The position numbers were made by a program, and so were the translations under genes. The notes under the pieces were generated by a model. The model was not told the DNA's origin. It saw nothing but the letters and a program-made list of their open reading frames with translations, and did not search any database. A stretch of 64,000 nucleotides of DNA from Oceanobacillus timonensis. Lineage in GTDB: Bacteria > Bacillota > Bacilli > Bacillales > Amphibacillaceae. Below are positions 17,884 to 27,711 of the stretch, piece after piece; the first letter of the stretch is position 1, and each line of letters begins with the position of its first letter. The stretch lies in contig NZ_LT800497.1 in the NCBI RefSeq assembly GCF_900166635.1, positions 658,303-722,302 on the forward strand. Direction: 5' to 3'.

Positions 17884-18927
17884 ATGAAAAAGTATGTAGG
17901 GTTTATAGCAATCATGTTGATAACGTTCGCAATTCTGCAGGGGTGTGGGAATACAGAAGCTGATGAAGCATCTTCTGCCGATGGGAACGGAGGTGAAAAG
18001 ATTGTACTTAAATTAGCGCATACCAATGCCCCGAGTGATCAAGATCCCTATACAGCAATAAGTGAAGAGTTTAAAAGTATTGTGGAAGAGAGAACGGATG
18101 GACAAGTTGAAGTCGAAATTTATCCGGGTGGACAAATGGGAGGCGAACAGAGCGCGATTCAAAAGGTTCAAAACAATGTGTTACAAGCAACGATGGTTGC
18201 TGTGAACAATGCATCTGAATATAGTCCTTCGCTGGGCGCTTTCGACCTTCCTTATATGTTCGAGGATGTCGATCAGTTTCGAAAGATTATAGACGAAAAC
18301 AGGGATGTATTAAATGAAAAGCTTGAAGAAGATGCCAACCTTGAAGCGCTTGCTTGGACACAACAAGGATTTAGGGTCATCAGCAGTAGTAAACCAATCA
18401 ATACGATGGACGATATGAGAGGGTTCAAAATCAGGGTTCCTGAAAATAATTTGCAAATAGAAACTTTCAAAGCGCTAGGTGCGGAGCCAACGCCAATGGC
18501 TTTTGATGAGTTATTTAGTGGATTACAACAAAAAGTAGTGGACGGACAAGAAAATCCCTATGTCAGTATATACACCAATAGATTCCAAGAGGTACAGGAT
18601 TATGTTACGGAGACACATTATAAACTTTGGGTAGGTCCCTTCTTAATCAATAAAGATTTCTTGGATGGATTACCTGAAGATGTTCAAACAGTCATTAGGG
18701 AAGCAGGATTAGAAGTTGGGACATATAGCGATGAAATTATAACGCAACAAGAAGAAGAGGCCAAAAATGCAATCGAAGAAAGTGGCGTTGAATTACTCGG
18801 GGCTCCGGAAGATGAAGAAGTATGGAGGGAAAAATCACTTGAAATTTGGCCAGATTTTTATGATGACATTGGCGATCCTGCGATTCTAGATTCTTTCATG
18901 GAATCTGTAGGCAGAGAAAAACCATAG
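17884..18927 (+). CDS. dctP: TRAP transporter solute-binding lipoprotein DctP
   Basis: A 347-residue extracytoplasmic binding protein of a TRAP transporter. It has a lipoprotein signal peptide with lipobox LQGC (Cys21) and a linker rich in Glu, Ser and Gly. The DctP hallmarks are present: a GGQMGGE segment, a central IRVPEN region containing the carboxylate-binding Arg, and VDGQENP. GGGAG lies ahead of the ATG; a GTG one codon earlier is possible. Followed, after a strong hairpin, by dctQ and dctM. The conserved Arg predicts an acidic ligand such as a carboxylate or sulfonate. Confidence 0.88.
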   Translation: MKKYVGFIAIMLITFAILQGCGNTEADEASSADGNGGEKIVLKLAHTNAPSDQDPYTAISEEFKSIVEERTDGQVEVEIYPGGQMGGEQSAIQKVQNNVLQATMVAVNNASEYSPSLGAFDLPYMFEDVDQFRKIIDENRDVLNEKLEEDANLEALAWTQQGFRVISSSKPINTMDDMRGFKIRVPENNLQIETFKALGAEPTPMAFDELFSGLQQKVVDGQENPYVSIYTNRFQEVQDYVTETHYKLWVGPFLINKDFLDGLPEDVQTVIREAGLEVGTYSDEIITQQEEEAKNAIEESGVELLGAPEDEEVWREKSLEIWPDFYDDIGDPAILDSFMESVGREKP

Positions 18928-18981
18928 AAAACCTCAAGAAAAGCGTTCAAAGATACTTTTATTGCTGTTAGAAAAAGTAGG

Positions 18982-19014
18982 GGACCCATCTTTTTCCGGA
19001 CGAAAGATGGGTCC
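18982..19014 (+). promoter_or_regulatory. Intercistronic hairpin between dctP and dctQ
   Basis: GGACCCATCTTT and AAAGATGGGTCC form a perfect 12-bp stem with a 9-base loop and no T run. It is likely to protect the dctP message or to reduce read-through, giving more binding protein than membrane subunits. Confidence 0.6.
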
Positions 19015-19094
19015 ACCTAAAAAGTCACCATTACTCATGTTTTGTACCTATCAGATAGGTGGCTATGTTTTCATACTTAAAATGGAGGATGATC

Positions 19095-19589
19095 ATGAAA
19101 AAAAAGATAAGTTGGCTGTATTATCATGCGGAAGAAATCATTAGTGGTTTTTTATTAGCGTCGCTTATAATAATTCTTTTTGTACAGGTTATTGGCAGAT
19201 ATTTATTTAATACATCATTTGCTGCAACTGTAGAGTTAATTCAATTTGCATTCCTTGGGCTGATTTATATCACTGCCAGCCTAGGTGCTAAGAAAGGAGT
19301 ACATATTAGGGTTACTGCACATTTAAAACTGCTTCCTGAAAAAATAAGAAACATCTTGGCAATGGTGACGGACTTAATATGGATTTCTTTTAATATATTT
19401 GTGGTTTACCAAGGCTTGATTATGTTTAACCAGATGACAAGTAACTCCTTGTATTCTCCTGTAATGGGTTGGGATATGAAGTATATTTTTCTGATTATTC
19501 CGATTGGATTTTTATTACAGACCATTCGAATTGTGGAGTCCTGGATGTATACAATTCGAAACAAGGAGGTCGATTCCAATGCCAGTTGA
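19095..19589 (+). CDS. dctQ: TRAP transporter small membrane subunit DctQ
   Basis: A 164-residue protein with four hydrophobic segments and the DctQ pattern (QVIGRYLFNTSFAATVELIQ, then an LGAKKGVHIRV segment). It forms the membrane complex with DctM. TGGAGG precedes the ATG at 19095; earlier in-frame ATGs lack a ribosome site. Its end overlaps the dctM start by 11 bases. Confidence 0.88.
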   Translation: MKKKISWLYYHAEEIISGFLLASLIIILFVQVIGRYLFNTSFAATVELIQFAFLGLIYITASLGAKKGVHIRVTAHLKLLPEKIRNILAMVTDLIWISFNIFVVYQGLIMFNQMTSNSLYSPVMGWDMKYIFLIIPIGFLLQTIRIVESWMYTIRNKEVDSNAS

Positions 19590-20865
19590 GATATTAATAT
19601 GGGTGCTGTTGTTTGCGACGTTACTTTTGGGAGTACCCGTTTATGTTTCACTCGGTATAGCCTCTGTCATAACGCTAGTCTATAATGGTTTTCCGATTAC
19701 CATGGTATCCATCGATTTATTTGAAGTATCTAAAATGTATTCTTTATTAGCCGTACCTGCTTTTGTTTTAGCAGGATCTCTGATGGAAAAAGGAGGGATG
19801 GCTAATCAAATTGTTGAGATAGCTTCTATGATTGTAGGACGGATAAAAGGTGGTTTGGGAATTGTCACAATCCTGGGTTCTATGTTTTTCGCAGCGATGA
19901 TAGGGTCAGGTCCTGGTACCGTTGCTGCTATGGGCGGTTTAATGATTCCGTCTATGCTAAAAGCAGGATATTCCCGGGAATACGCAGCTGGTGTATCTGC
20001 AACAGGAGGAACTTTAGGCATATTAATGCCGCCCAGTAATCCATTAATCGTCTATGGAGTCATTGCCAATCTTTCTATAACAGGTTTGTTTGCTGCTGGT
20101 ATCGTTCCTGCTTTCATAACAGGATTGGTTTTGATGTTAACAGCTTATGCCCTGGCAAAGAGAGCAGGGTATAAGGGGAGTACGGAAGATTTTACGATAA
20201 CGTATTTTGCGAAAACAGTCTACCATAATAAATGGTCGCTGGCAGCACCGTTTGTAATTTTGGGAGTCATCTATTTAGGAATTACAACACCAGTTGAGGC
20301 CTCAGCAATTGCTGTGTTTTACTCTCTTTTTGTAGGTATATTTATTACGAAGCAACTAAAAATCAGGCAAATTTGGGAAAGTATAAAAGATACGAATATA
20401 ACGATTGCGATGTTAACAGTTGTCGTTGGCGTTTCTGTGTTATTTGGAGAACTGTTAACCGTTGAACAAATCCCGCAAAAATTCACGGAAATATTACTGA
20501 ATATAAGTACGAATCCGTATATCGTCTTGTTTATGATTGTTTTATTGTTACTTATTTTAGGCATGTTTATGGAAACATTAGCCACCATTGTGATACTGGC
20601 ACCCATTCTATTACCTGCAGTAACAAGTGTAGGCATTAACCCGTATGCGTTTGGTATTATATGGATTATTACAAATGAAGTTGCCATGTTAACTCCACCA
20701 TTAGGAGTCAACTTATTTGTTTCCATGAATATATCCAAATTATCGCTAGAAAGAGTATCTAAAGGGGCTTTGCCCTACGTATTTGTTTTGATTTTACTTG
20801 TGATCTTTTTTATCTTTTTCCCAAATGTTATTCTTTTTCTTCCAGAAATGTTTGGAGGAATCTAA
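19579..20865 (+). CDS. dctM: TRAP transporter large permease DctM
   Basis: A 428-residue permease with about twelve membrane segments and DctM signatures such as FVLAGSLMEKGGMA, GSGPGTVAAMGG, a GGTLGILMPPSNPLIVYG loop and NEVAMLTPPLG near the end. It uses a sodium gradient to import the DctP ligand. AAGGAGGT precedes the ATG at 19579, inside the end of dctQ. Completes the PQM set of the xsc-like operon. Confidence 0.9.
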   Translation: MPVEILIWVLLFATLLLGVPVYVSLGIASVITLVYNGFPITMVSIDLFEVSKMYSLLAVPAFVLAGSLMEKGGMANQIVEIASMIVGRIKGGLGIVTILGSMFFAAMIGSGPGTVAAMGGLMIPSMLKAGYSREYAAGVSATGGTLGILMPPSNPLIVYGVIANLSITGLFAAGIVPAFITGLVLMLTAYALAKRAGYKGSTEDFTITYFAKTVYHNKWSLAAPFVILGVIYLGITTPVEASAIAVFYSLFVGIFITKQLKIRQIWESIKDTNITIAMLTVVVGVSVLFGELLTVEQIPQKFTEILLNISTNPYIVLFMIVLLLLILGMFMETLATIVILAPILLPAVTSVGINPYAFGIIWIITNEVAMLTPPLGVNLFVSMNISKLSLERVSKGALPYVFVLILLVIFFIFFPNVILFLPEMFGGI

Positions 20866-20913
20866 TGAAATGAAGTTAAAATATTTTTAATGTTATAAAA
20901 AAGGAGTGGAATA

Positions 20914-21693
20914 ATGACACGTTCAAACATCCCATCAATGTTTTCATTGAAAGGGAAAACAGCACTTATTGTAGGAGGGTCATCAGGAATAGGAAGAGAA
21001 ACTGCCATTACTTTTGCTGAAGCAGGGGCAGATGTCATTGTTGCAGATATAAACGAAGAAAATGCCAAAAGTGTTTACCATGAAATGACGAAACTTGGAA
21101 TCAAATCAAAGGTGCTGAAAGTAGATGTGGCGGATGCTTCTTCCGTTGAGCAAATGATAAATGACTTATTATCCTCCTTTGATTCCATTGATATTTTAGT
21201 GAATAGTGCAGGAATCAATAGCCGTGTTCCAGCTGAGAATTTAAGTGAAGAAGACTGGGATAACGTGATCGATATCAATTTAAAAGGAACGTTTTTATGT
21301 TGTAAGTGTGTTGCTAAAATCATGATGAAGCAAAAAGAAGGTAATATTATTAATTTAGCATCGATGTCAGGGATGATTGTCAATAAAGATCGGACCATCT
21401 CTGCTTATTGTTCATCGAAGGGAGGCGTTATCATGCTGACCAAAAGCTTAGCTGTCGAATGGGCGAAATACAATATACGGGTAAATGCACTAGCTCCCGG
21501 TTATGTTATGACACCGATTAACCCGTGGATGAGAGACCGACAGATTAACAAACCGACGATTGACTTAATTCCTATGCAGCGGTTCGCAGAGCCCTCGGAA
21601 ATTTCTGCAACTGCTTTATTCCTAGCGTCGGGAGCTTCAAGTTATATGACTGGTTCCGTTCTTACCGTTGATGGCGGATATACATCATACTAA
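20914..21693 (+). CDS. Short-chain dehydrogenase/reductase
   Basis: A 259-residue NAD(P)-dependent SDR. Cofactor motif GGSSGIGR, NSAG, and catalytic Y165-x3-K169 (YCSSK) are present; Asp at the end of beta-2 (VADIN) favours NAD. It resembles gluconate 5-dehydrogenase or 3-oxoacyl reductase-type sugar dehydrogenases. It sits 48 bases after dctM and 45 before the isomerase, so it should act on the imported substrate or its product. Confidence 0.85.
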   Translation: MTRSNIPSMFSLKGKTALIVGGSSGIGRETAITFAEAGADVIVADINEENAKSVYHEMTKLGIKSKVLKVDVADASSVEQMINDLLSSFDSIDILVNSAGINSRVPAENLSEEDWDNVIDINLKGTFLCCKCVAKIMMKQKEGNIINLASMSGMIVNKDRTISAYCSSKGGVIMLTKSLAVEWAKYNIRVNALAPGYVMTPINPWMRDRQINKPTIDLIPMQRFAEPSEISATALFLASGASSYMTGSVLTVDGGYTSY

Positions 21694-21738
21694 AAATAGT
21701 ATGTTAGGAGTAAATACAAAGGAAGGCAGGTTTACAAA

Positions 21739-22533
21739 ATGCAAAAATGTATTGTTGTTGGCGAAGAAACAAAATTTGGACCAATCCCGATAAAAGGTGA
21801 TTTAAATGATACCTTACCTTATGTATCCAAATTGGGATATAAATACATTGAATTGAATTTAAGAAGTCCTTTTACTTTAAGCATGCAAGAACTTAAAAAT
21901 CTTTTGTCTGATAATGATCTAAAAGTAGCGGCTTTATCATCCGGATATCCTTATTTTCATGAAAATGTCAGTTTCACTTCTAAAGATTCCATTCAAAGAA
22001 AAAAAGCTATCCATCGAATCAATGAATATATCAATTTGGCAAGCTTATTAGAAACGCAAGTTATTATTGGATCGATTCGTGGCACAGCCGTGGAAGAAGG
22101 TGACTATGAAGTATTTATTGACTCTCTGCAACAGTGCTTATGGCATGCTGAAAAAATGGGAGTGGTCCTGGCGTTAGAGCCAATCAACCGTTATGAAATG
22201 AACCTGGTTAATACGGTCGATGATGGACTTAAAATAATCCATTTATTAAACAGTGATAATTTGAAACTGATTTTAGATACCTTTCACATGAACATCGAGG
22301 AAAAGTCTATATATGATGCTATTTCCACAGCTGGTGATGCTATTTCCCATTTTCACGTTGCTGATAGCAATCGTAAACCGATGGGATGTGGTCACTTAGA
22401 TTTTACTAGGATTCTGGAGGTATTAACAAGTACAGGATACAATGGTGCTTTGTCTGCGGAATTATTACCTTTGTCGGATCAGGAGGAGACAGTAAAGTTG
22501 ATATCTGCGTTTTTTGAAGGGGAGGGTTTTTGA
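21739..22533 (+). CDS. Sugar phosphate isomerase/epimerase family (TIM barrel)
   Basis: A 264-residue AP-endonuclease-2-type TIM barrel, the fold of xylose isomerase-like, hydroxypyruvate isomerase and D-psicose epimerases. Metal-binding segments are ALEPINR (Glu), ILDTFHMNIEE (Asp/His), FHVADSNRKPMGCGHLD and the final SAELLP (Glu). It probably interconverts keto sugars or keto-acids made by the SDR or zinc dehydrogenase. Last gene of the operon: a terminator follows at 22623. Confidence 0.82.
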   Translation: MQKCIVVGEETKFGPIPIKGDLNDTLPYVSKLGYKYIELNLRSPFTLSMQELKNLLSDNDLKVAALSSGYPYFHENVSFTSKDSIQRKKAIHRINEYINLASLLETQVIIGSIRGTAVEEGDYEVFIDSLQQCLWHAEKMGVVLALEPINRYEMNLVNTVDDGLKIIHLLNSDNLKLILDTFHMNIEEKSIYDAISTAGDAISHFHVADSNRKPMGCGHLDFTRILEVLTSTGYNGALSAELLPLSDQEETVKLISAFFEGEGF

Positions 22534-22622
22534 GTGTGGGGTGTTGATTAGGTGGAAGAGTATGCGTGGGTGGCTTAGAAGAGATGTTGTGAATTTGGTT
22601 GAATGAATATGAACTATTTTTT

Positions 22623-22662
22623 AGACACCTGGATTGGAGAGGATTCCTTCAGGTGTCTTTTG
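22623..22662 (+). terminator. Terminator of xsc-like operon
   Basis: AGACACCTG pairs with CAGGTGTCT, followed by TTTTG. It lies 90 bases after the isomerase stop. Confidence 0.7.
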
Positions 22663-23152
22663 TGTTTGTTAATAGCTAGTTTTATAAAAAAGAATGATTA
22701 GTGAATCTTCTTTAAGTTTGTCTTTCAGTCACATTGATTATTCCGGATGCAGTGGTTCAATTATACATAGATGAAAGCTACTGGTTGTACTGTTTATTGT
22801 GAAGCAGTTATACATAAAAAGATAAAAGGTAAAGCAACAGAAATATAGCGACTCAAAGTGTGAAATGTAAAAGTTCCATTTATTATATGGTGTCGGTGAT
22901 TCTTATCAATTGATACGAATCCTAAGATTATAATTTTTTTCATCATCATTATTGAATCAATTTGAAATGAAAGGTAAACGCTTACATGATAATCTGAAGA
23001 TAGTTAAGTTAATATTTTAAAAAAGAGGGAGTAGGAGGAGAAATAAAATAGACTTTAAAAGAGTTGATGAAAAATAACTTGTAACGAAGATTCACTATAG
23101 CGGATATAAATTTGTAGAATAGATGGCTCCCAATATAATCTTGTCTTAGGAA
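22663..23152 (+). other. Leader region upstream of PRD regulator
   Basis: About 490 bases without a gene. A cre-like sequence is at 22973-22986 on the minus strand and a TATAAT at 23134-23139 sits very close to the next start. No RNA-binding antiterminator hairpin could be assigned. Confidence 0.4.
22973..22986 (-). promoter_or_regulatory. cre-like site upstream of PRD regulator
   Basis: Read on the minus strand TGTAAGCGTTTACC matches the cre consensus except at the last base. It is 167 bases before the regulator and suggests CcpA control of the PTS regulon. Confidence 0.45.
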
Positions 23153-25120
23153 GTGTTTACAGTGTTTGATATTACAGTACGTCAAGCAAAATTAATTCAA
23201 TTAATGTCTGATAAAGAAGAATATATGCCAGCAAATTATTATGCAAACATCTTAAATGTTTCCGAACGAACTATTTTTAATGATATTGCAAATTTAGAAG
23301 ATGAGTTCAATTGTTTTGATATAAAGTTTGAAAGAAAGCCAAATCGAGGGATTAGACTATCAGGAGACGTGGTAACTTCAAATTTATTTTATCAGCAGCT
23401 GTTGAAAAACAATAAATTACAAGACAATATTCTTTATTCGGCATTAAATCGGCAAATTTTAATTGTTAAATGGCTATTGTTAGAAAATAAAATCTTAACA
23501 TATCAATTTTTATCTATGGAATTGTATGTCAGTACTACTTCTATTATGAAAGATATAGACCAAATAAAGCGATTTATAGGTGATGATGTATTTTTAATAT
23601 CAGATGTAAAAGGAACAAGAATTAAAGGATCTGAAATTGGTATCCAAAAATCATTAAAACGTTTTGCTTATTACGTAATTAAAAAGCAAGCTTACAATTA
23701 TTCAATATTTAGTTATGTTAAGGAATTAGCCCTTCTATTTGATGAAAATGTTATTAATCATGTTGAACAAACAATGAAAGATATGATTTCGGTCTTAGAT
23801 AGAGATATTTCAGAACAATATTTAAAATCTTTGTTCATTTTTCTCATAATTTTAACAGAGCGCTCTTCTAAAGGTTATCATATCAAGGATATTCCTATGA
23901 TGGATTGGGAGCGGTATGAGACTTTGACAGATTATCCGTTAGCAGTACAAATATGTCAACAAATTACTAGTAATATGAATTTTGAATTTACAGATTTAGA
24001 AATTCAATATATAAGCAATCAACTATTTGCTCATCGGGTTCAAGTAAAGATAAATAATAAATACATTGAAAGCTTCTTCTCGGGTGACGTTCAAGATATG
24101 ATTTCAAAAGTCAGCTTTGCAATGGGGATTAATTTAAATTCAGACGAACGGTTATATAATTCGCTAATCTATCACATGTTTCCGATGATTTACCGAATGA
24201 AAACAGGTGTTATAATTTATAACCCTTTATCAGATGATATAAAAAGGAACTATGGTATTTTATTTCAAATAGTTTGGTATGCAATAGAAAACTTTGAAAA
24301 GAAATATGACATTAAATTGTCTGATGATGATGTTACCTTTATTACAATTTATTTTCAGGTTGCTATAGAGCGGAAAACATCAATGAGAAAGATTTTAGTA
24401 GTTTGTCAGACCGGGATGGTGACTTCTGATTTAATTATGAACCGTATTAAAAAAATGCTGCCCGCTAATATTCATTTTAAATTGATTGCTAAGCCTATGC
24501 TAGATAATGAAGATATTTCAAACGTAGATTTTATCATTTCTTCTGTTGATCTGAAGGAGATTTCTATCCCTACTGTCTATGTTTCTCCTGTTGTAAGTGA
24601 TGAAGATTTAATAAATATTTATAGATCTTACTTAAAGTATTCCACCACTGAACAGGAAGAACCTATTCAGGAATCATATTCAGATGAGGTTTCGGCTTAT
24701 TTAGATAGAAAATATTTGTTTTTAAATGAAGAACCAACTGATAAGCAGGAATGCTTAAATACAATGATTAATTCATTTGAAAGAAATGGTATTGTAACGA
24801 GTGAATTTAAACAAAGCGTCTTTGAAAGAGAAGAGCTAGGCAATACATTAGTACAAAGTTGGATTGCTGCGCCTCATGGAGAAATGACAACTGTAAAGGA
24901 AACCAAAATAGCTGTCATGTCAACTAGGCAGCCTGTTAAATGGAATGATGAATCACAAGTATCGTTAATTATTTTATTGGCTGTTGCTGAAAAAGACATG
25001 GGAAAGATACGCAAGTTATTAGGGAATATGTTTCGAAATATACTCCAGTTGGAATCAATGGAGAGTGAGGTGAAGACCTTTACAGATTTGGAACAATTAA
25101 TCCAATTATTTAAAAAATGA
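23153..25120 (+). CDS. PRD-domain PTS-controlled transcriptional activator
   Basis: A 655-residue BglG/MtlR-type regulator. Order of domains: N-terminal HTH (residues 1-60, LNVSERTIFNDIANLEDEF), a second HTH-like region, two PTS regulation domains (about 180-400, with His in LFAHRV and IYHMFPMIY), an EIIB-like domain with KILVVCQTG (Cys), and a C-terminal EIIA-like domain with APHGEM (His). Phosphorylation by the PTS should tune its activity. The start is uncertain: GTG at 23153 or GTG at 23162, with AGGAA nearby. It precedes the PTS genes and is their likely activator. Confidence 0.85.
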   Translation: MFTVFDITVRQAKLIQLMSDKEEYMPANYYANILNVSERTIFNDIANLEDEFNCFDIKFERKPNRGIRLSGDVVTSNLFYQQLLKNNKLQDNILYSALNRQILIVKWLLLENKILTYQFLSMELYVSTTSIMKDIDQIKRFIGDDVFLISDVKGTRIKGSEIGIQKSLKRFAYYVIKKQAYNYSIFSYVKELALLFDENVINHVEQTMKDMISVLDRDISEQYLKSLFIFLIILTERSSKGYHIKDIPMMDWERYETLTDYPLAVQICQQITSNMNFEFTDLEIQYISNQLFAHRVQVKINNKYIESFFSGDVQDMISKVSFAMGINLNSDERLYNSLIYHMFPMIYRMKTGVIIYNPLSDDIKRNYGILFQIVWYAIENFEKKYDIKLSDDDVTFITIYFQVAIERKTSMRKILVVCQTGMVTSDLIMNRIKKMLPANIHFKLIAKPMLDNEDISNVDFIISSVDLKEISIPTVYVSPVVSDEDLINIYRSYLKYSTTEQEEPIQESYSDEVSAYLDRKYLFLNEEPTDKQECLNTMINSFERNGIVTSEFKQSVFEREELGNTLVQSWIAAPHGEMTTVKETKIAVMSTRQPVKWNDESQVSLIILLAVAEKDMGKIRKLLGNMFRNILQLESMESEVKTFTDLEQLIQLFKK

Positions 25121-25242
25121 TATGTAATAAACCGCCATAATGTATTTGGTGAAACACAATATATGTTGAAATGCTTTGATATTTTAAAGCTGTTCAATAG
25201 ATAAAATTTATGAAAGTGTAATCAGTTTGGGGGATTGACTTT

Positions 25243-25725
25243 ATGATGGAGAGTTTAGGTTTAAACCATAAATTTATAGCAAGTAGTTTTGAAAACGCTT
25301 CGAACCAACAAGAATTATTTGATTATGTTAGCAATGAACTAATAAAGGGAGGTTATGTTAAAGATTCATTTAAACAGGCTTTAATAAAAAGAGAGAAAGA
25401 ATATCCAACGGGTTTATTAATGGGAGATTATTCTATTGCTATTCCTCATACTGAAATAGAACATACCAAACACTCTATTATTAGTGTTATTAAGCTTAAA
25501 AATAATATTCCATTTCAATTGATGGAAAACAAACAAAAGACAATTTATCCTGATATCGTATTTGTGTTAGTACTAAAAGAAAGTTCTGAGCATTTAAATG
25601 TATTGAAAGGGGTGATGGAACTTTTCAAAGATAATCAAAAGAAAAACTTGTTATTGAAGGCACAGTCCGCAGATGAAATTTCTGCACTTATAAACAAATG
25701 GAATCAAGAAGAGGAGGAAAAATAA
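25243..25725 (+). CDS. PTS EIIA component, galactitol/fructose type
   Basis: A 160-residue EIIA of the PTS_EIIA_2 family. The phosphorylated His69 lies in IAIPHTEIEH. It passes phosphate from HPr to the IIB protein encoded by the next gene. A weak GGGGGA site precedes two adjacent ATGs (25243/25246). The stop overlaps the IIB start by one base. Confidence 0.87.
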   Translation: MMESLGLNHKFIASSFENASNQQELFDYVSNELIKGGYVKDSFKQALIKREKEYPTGLLMGDYSIAIPHTEIEHTKHSIISVIKLKNNIPFQLMENKQKTIYPDIVFVLVLKESSEHLNVLKGVMELFKDNQKKNLLLKAQSADEISALINKWNQEEEEK

Positions 25726-26012
25726 TGAATAAGATTATCGTGGCTTGTGGTACTGGAATTGCGACATCTACTTCAGTAATTGAACAGATAAGACAATACT
25801 TGGAAGATAATGGGTATAAGGCAGAATTTTATCAGTGTCGTACTTCTGAAATTGCTTCACAAATTCAATCTGTAAATCCAGATGTGATTGTTAGTACAGC
25901 AGAAGTAAACTTAGATACGGAAATTCCTATACTTCGAGGGGTACCTTTTCTAACAGGTATTGGTGCAGAAGAAGTAAATGAAGAAATAAAAAGCTATCTC
26001 CGGAGGGGGTAA
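25725..26012 (+). CDS. PTS EIIB component, galactitol type
   Basis: A 95-residue EIIB. The phosphorylated Cys8 is in IIVACGTGIATS, typical of the galactitol (Gat) family. GAGGAGG precedes the ATG, which overlaps the IIA stop. Forms a three-protein transporter with the IIA and IIC proteins. Confidence 0.87.
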   Translation: MNKIIVACGTGIATSTSVIEQIRQYLEDNGYKAEFYQCRTSEIASQIQSVNPDVIVSTAEVNLDTEIPILRGVPFLTGIGAEEVNEEIKSYLRRG

Positions 26013-26020
26013 GAATAACT

Positions 26021-27469
26021 ATGGAAGCTGTACTTGGATTTATTGATTTTATTTTAAATCTTGGCCCGAGCATCATTATGCCAATTATTATTTTTATTAT
26101 GGCAGTGATCTTTCAAGTGCAAATTGGTAAGGCATTACGAGCAGGGCTAACGGTAGGTATAGGCTTTATAGGAATTGATTTGGTAATTGGTTTAATGGGG
26201 GAAACACTGGGACCAGCAGCTGAAGCTATGGTAAGCAATTTAAATATAAATTTAACAGTTCTTGATACAGGTTGGCCAACAGCGGCTGCTGCTGCATTTT
26301 CAGCTACTACTATCTTGCCATGGATTTTTGGATTAGGTATTTTGTTAAATATTTTGCTAATTATTACTAAGTTTACTAAAACATTAAACATTGATATGTG
26401 GAATTATTGGCAATTTATATTTGGTGCGGCATTTATCTATGCTGCAACAAACAATTTTATTCTGTCAATTATCTTAGGGCTAGTAACTTTAGTGATAACA
26501 CTAAAACTTGCCGATTTGACAGCACCGAAAGTACAAGAATTTTTTGGGTTACCTGGAGTCTCCTTACCTCATATGCAGACAATGGCTTGGGCACCGATTG
26601 GTATGGTATTAGATAAATTTCTGGATAAAATACCAGGTTTAAATAAATTAAAAGCAGATCCAGATAAGATTCAAAAGCAATATGGAATTTTAGGGGAACC
26701 CTTATTTATAGGAACAGTATTGGGAGCATTAATTGGAGCTCTTGCGTATTTTCCACAGATTATTGGTGGGGAATTTGAGAATGGAATTAGTCAATTGTTG
26801 ACAACTGCTATAACATTGGGGGCTGTAATGTTAATTTTTCCAAGGATGGTTCGTTTACTGATGGAAGGATTGTTGCCAATTTCTGATGGGGCTAAAAAGT
26901 TTTTAAATAAAAAACTTCCTGGTAGAGAACTTCTTATTGGTTTAGATGTTGCAACGGTTGTAGGGAATCCAAGTGTGGTAGCAACTGGTTTGTTATTAGT
27001 TCCTATTACGTTAATACTTGCTGTATTACTAAGTTTCACTGGAATTAATCAACTTTTGCCTTTTACTGATTTAGCTGTATTGCCATTTTTCGCTGTTTGG
27101 GCAGTAGTCTGGAGCAGAGGAAATATAGTTAGAGGAATACTCATAGGCTCCTTTTTTATGGCGGGAATATTACTGATTGCTACATTTATTGCACCGTTGC
27201 AAACACAATTAGCAGATGCAGCAAGTTTTAATATACCAGAAGGCACTTCCCTGATATCTAGTTTAGGAGGAGGATCATTTTTACTTTCATGGTTATTAAT
27301 GCTTCCGTTTATTAACGGAACAGAATGGACTATAGGATTAATTATTGGGGTTATTATTTTAGTGGCAGTGACTATCCTTTCTTATATTTACTTTTTCATA
27401 CCTAAATTGCGCCAAAAAGAATTTAAAAAAGGTAAGGATAGCGAGATACAAAAGGAAGATATACTATAA
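26021..27469 (+). CDS. PTS EIIC component, galactitol type
   Basis: A 482-residue membrane permease of the GatC family: about ten to twelve hydrophobic segments, with GLTVGIGFIGIDLVIGLM near residue 40 and a hydrophilic loop around KLPGRELLIGLDVATVVGNP. It imports and, with IIA/IIB, phosphorylates a polyol. Starts eight bases after the IIB stop (GGAGGGGG upstream). The highly charged C-terminus (KKGKDSEIQKED) is cytoplasmic. Confidence 0.88.
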   Translation: MEAVLGFIDFILNLGPSIIMPIIIFIMAVIFQVQIGKALRAGLTVGIGFIGIDLVIGLMGETLGPAAEAMVSNLNINLTVLDTGWPTAAAAAFSATTILPWIFGLGILLNILLIITKFTKTLNIDMWNYWQFIFGAAFIYAATNNFILSIILGLVTLVITLKLADLTAPKVQEFFGLPGVSLPHMQTMAWAPIGMVLDKFLDKIPGLNKLKADPDKIQKQYGILGEPLFIGTVLGALIGALAYFPQIIGGEFENGISQLLTTAITLGAVMLIFPRMVRLLMEGLLPISDGAKKFLNKKLPGRELLIGLDVATVVGNPSVVATGLLLVPITLILAVLLSFTGINQLLPFTDLAVLPFFAVWAVVWSRGNIVRGILIGSFFMAGILLIATFIAPLQTQLADAASFNIPEGTSLISSLGGGSFLLSWLLMLPFINGTEWTIGLIIGVIILVAVTILSYIYFFIPKLRQKEFKKGKDSEIQKEDIL

Positions 27470-27711
27470 AATCAAATATTATTTTATGAATAATCCGATT
27501 AATCTTAATATTTATTTGATAGACAGATTATAAAATGTTTGTTTCTTCCTTATCCGATTAGTTGAAAATTAGGATGAGAAATTATAGAGGCTAATCGACA
27601 AGATATTAACGGAATATCCCTTAAAAAGAAATATATTTAACATTTTTTAACTTAACCAATTGATAGTTATTCTAAATAGAATTTTAAACTTATTATATGA
27701 GGAGAGATATG

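Noticed and set aside
18962..19144. 60-residue plus-strand frame between dctP and dctQ
   Set aside because: Contains the intercistronic hairpin and overlaps the dctQ start in another frame; no family resemblance.
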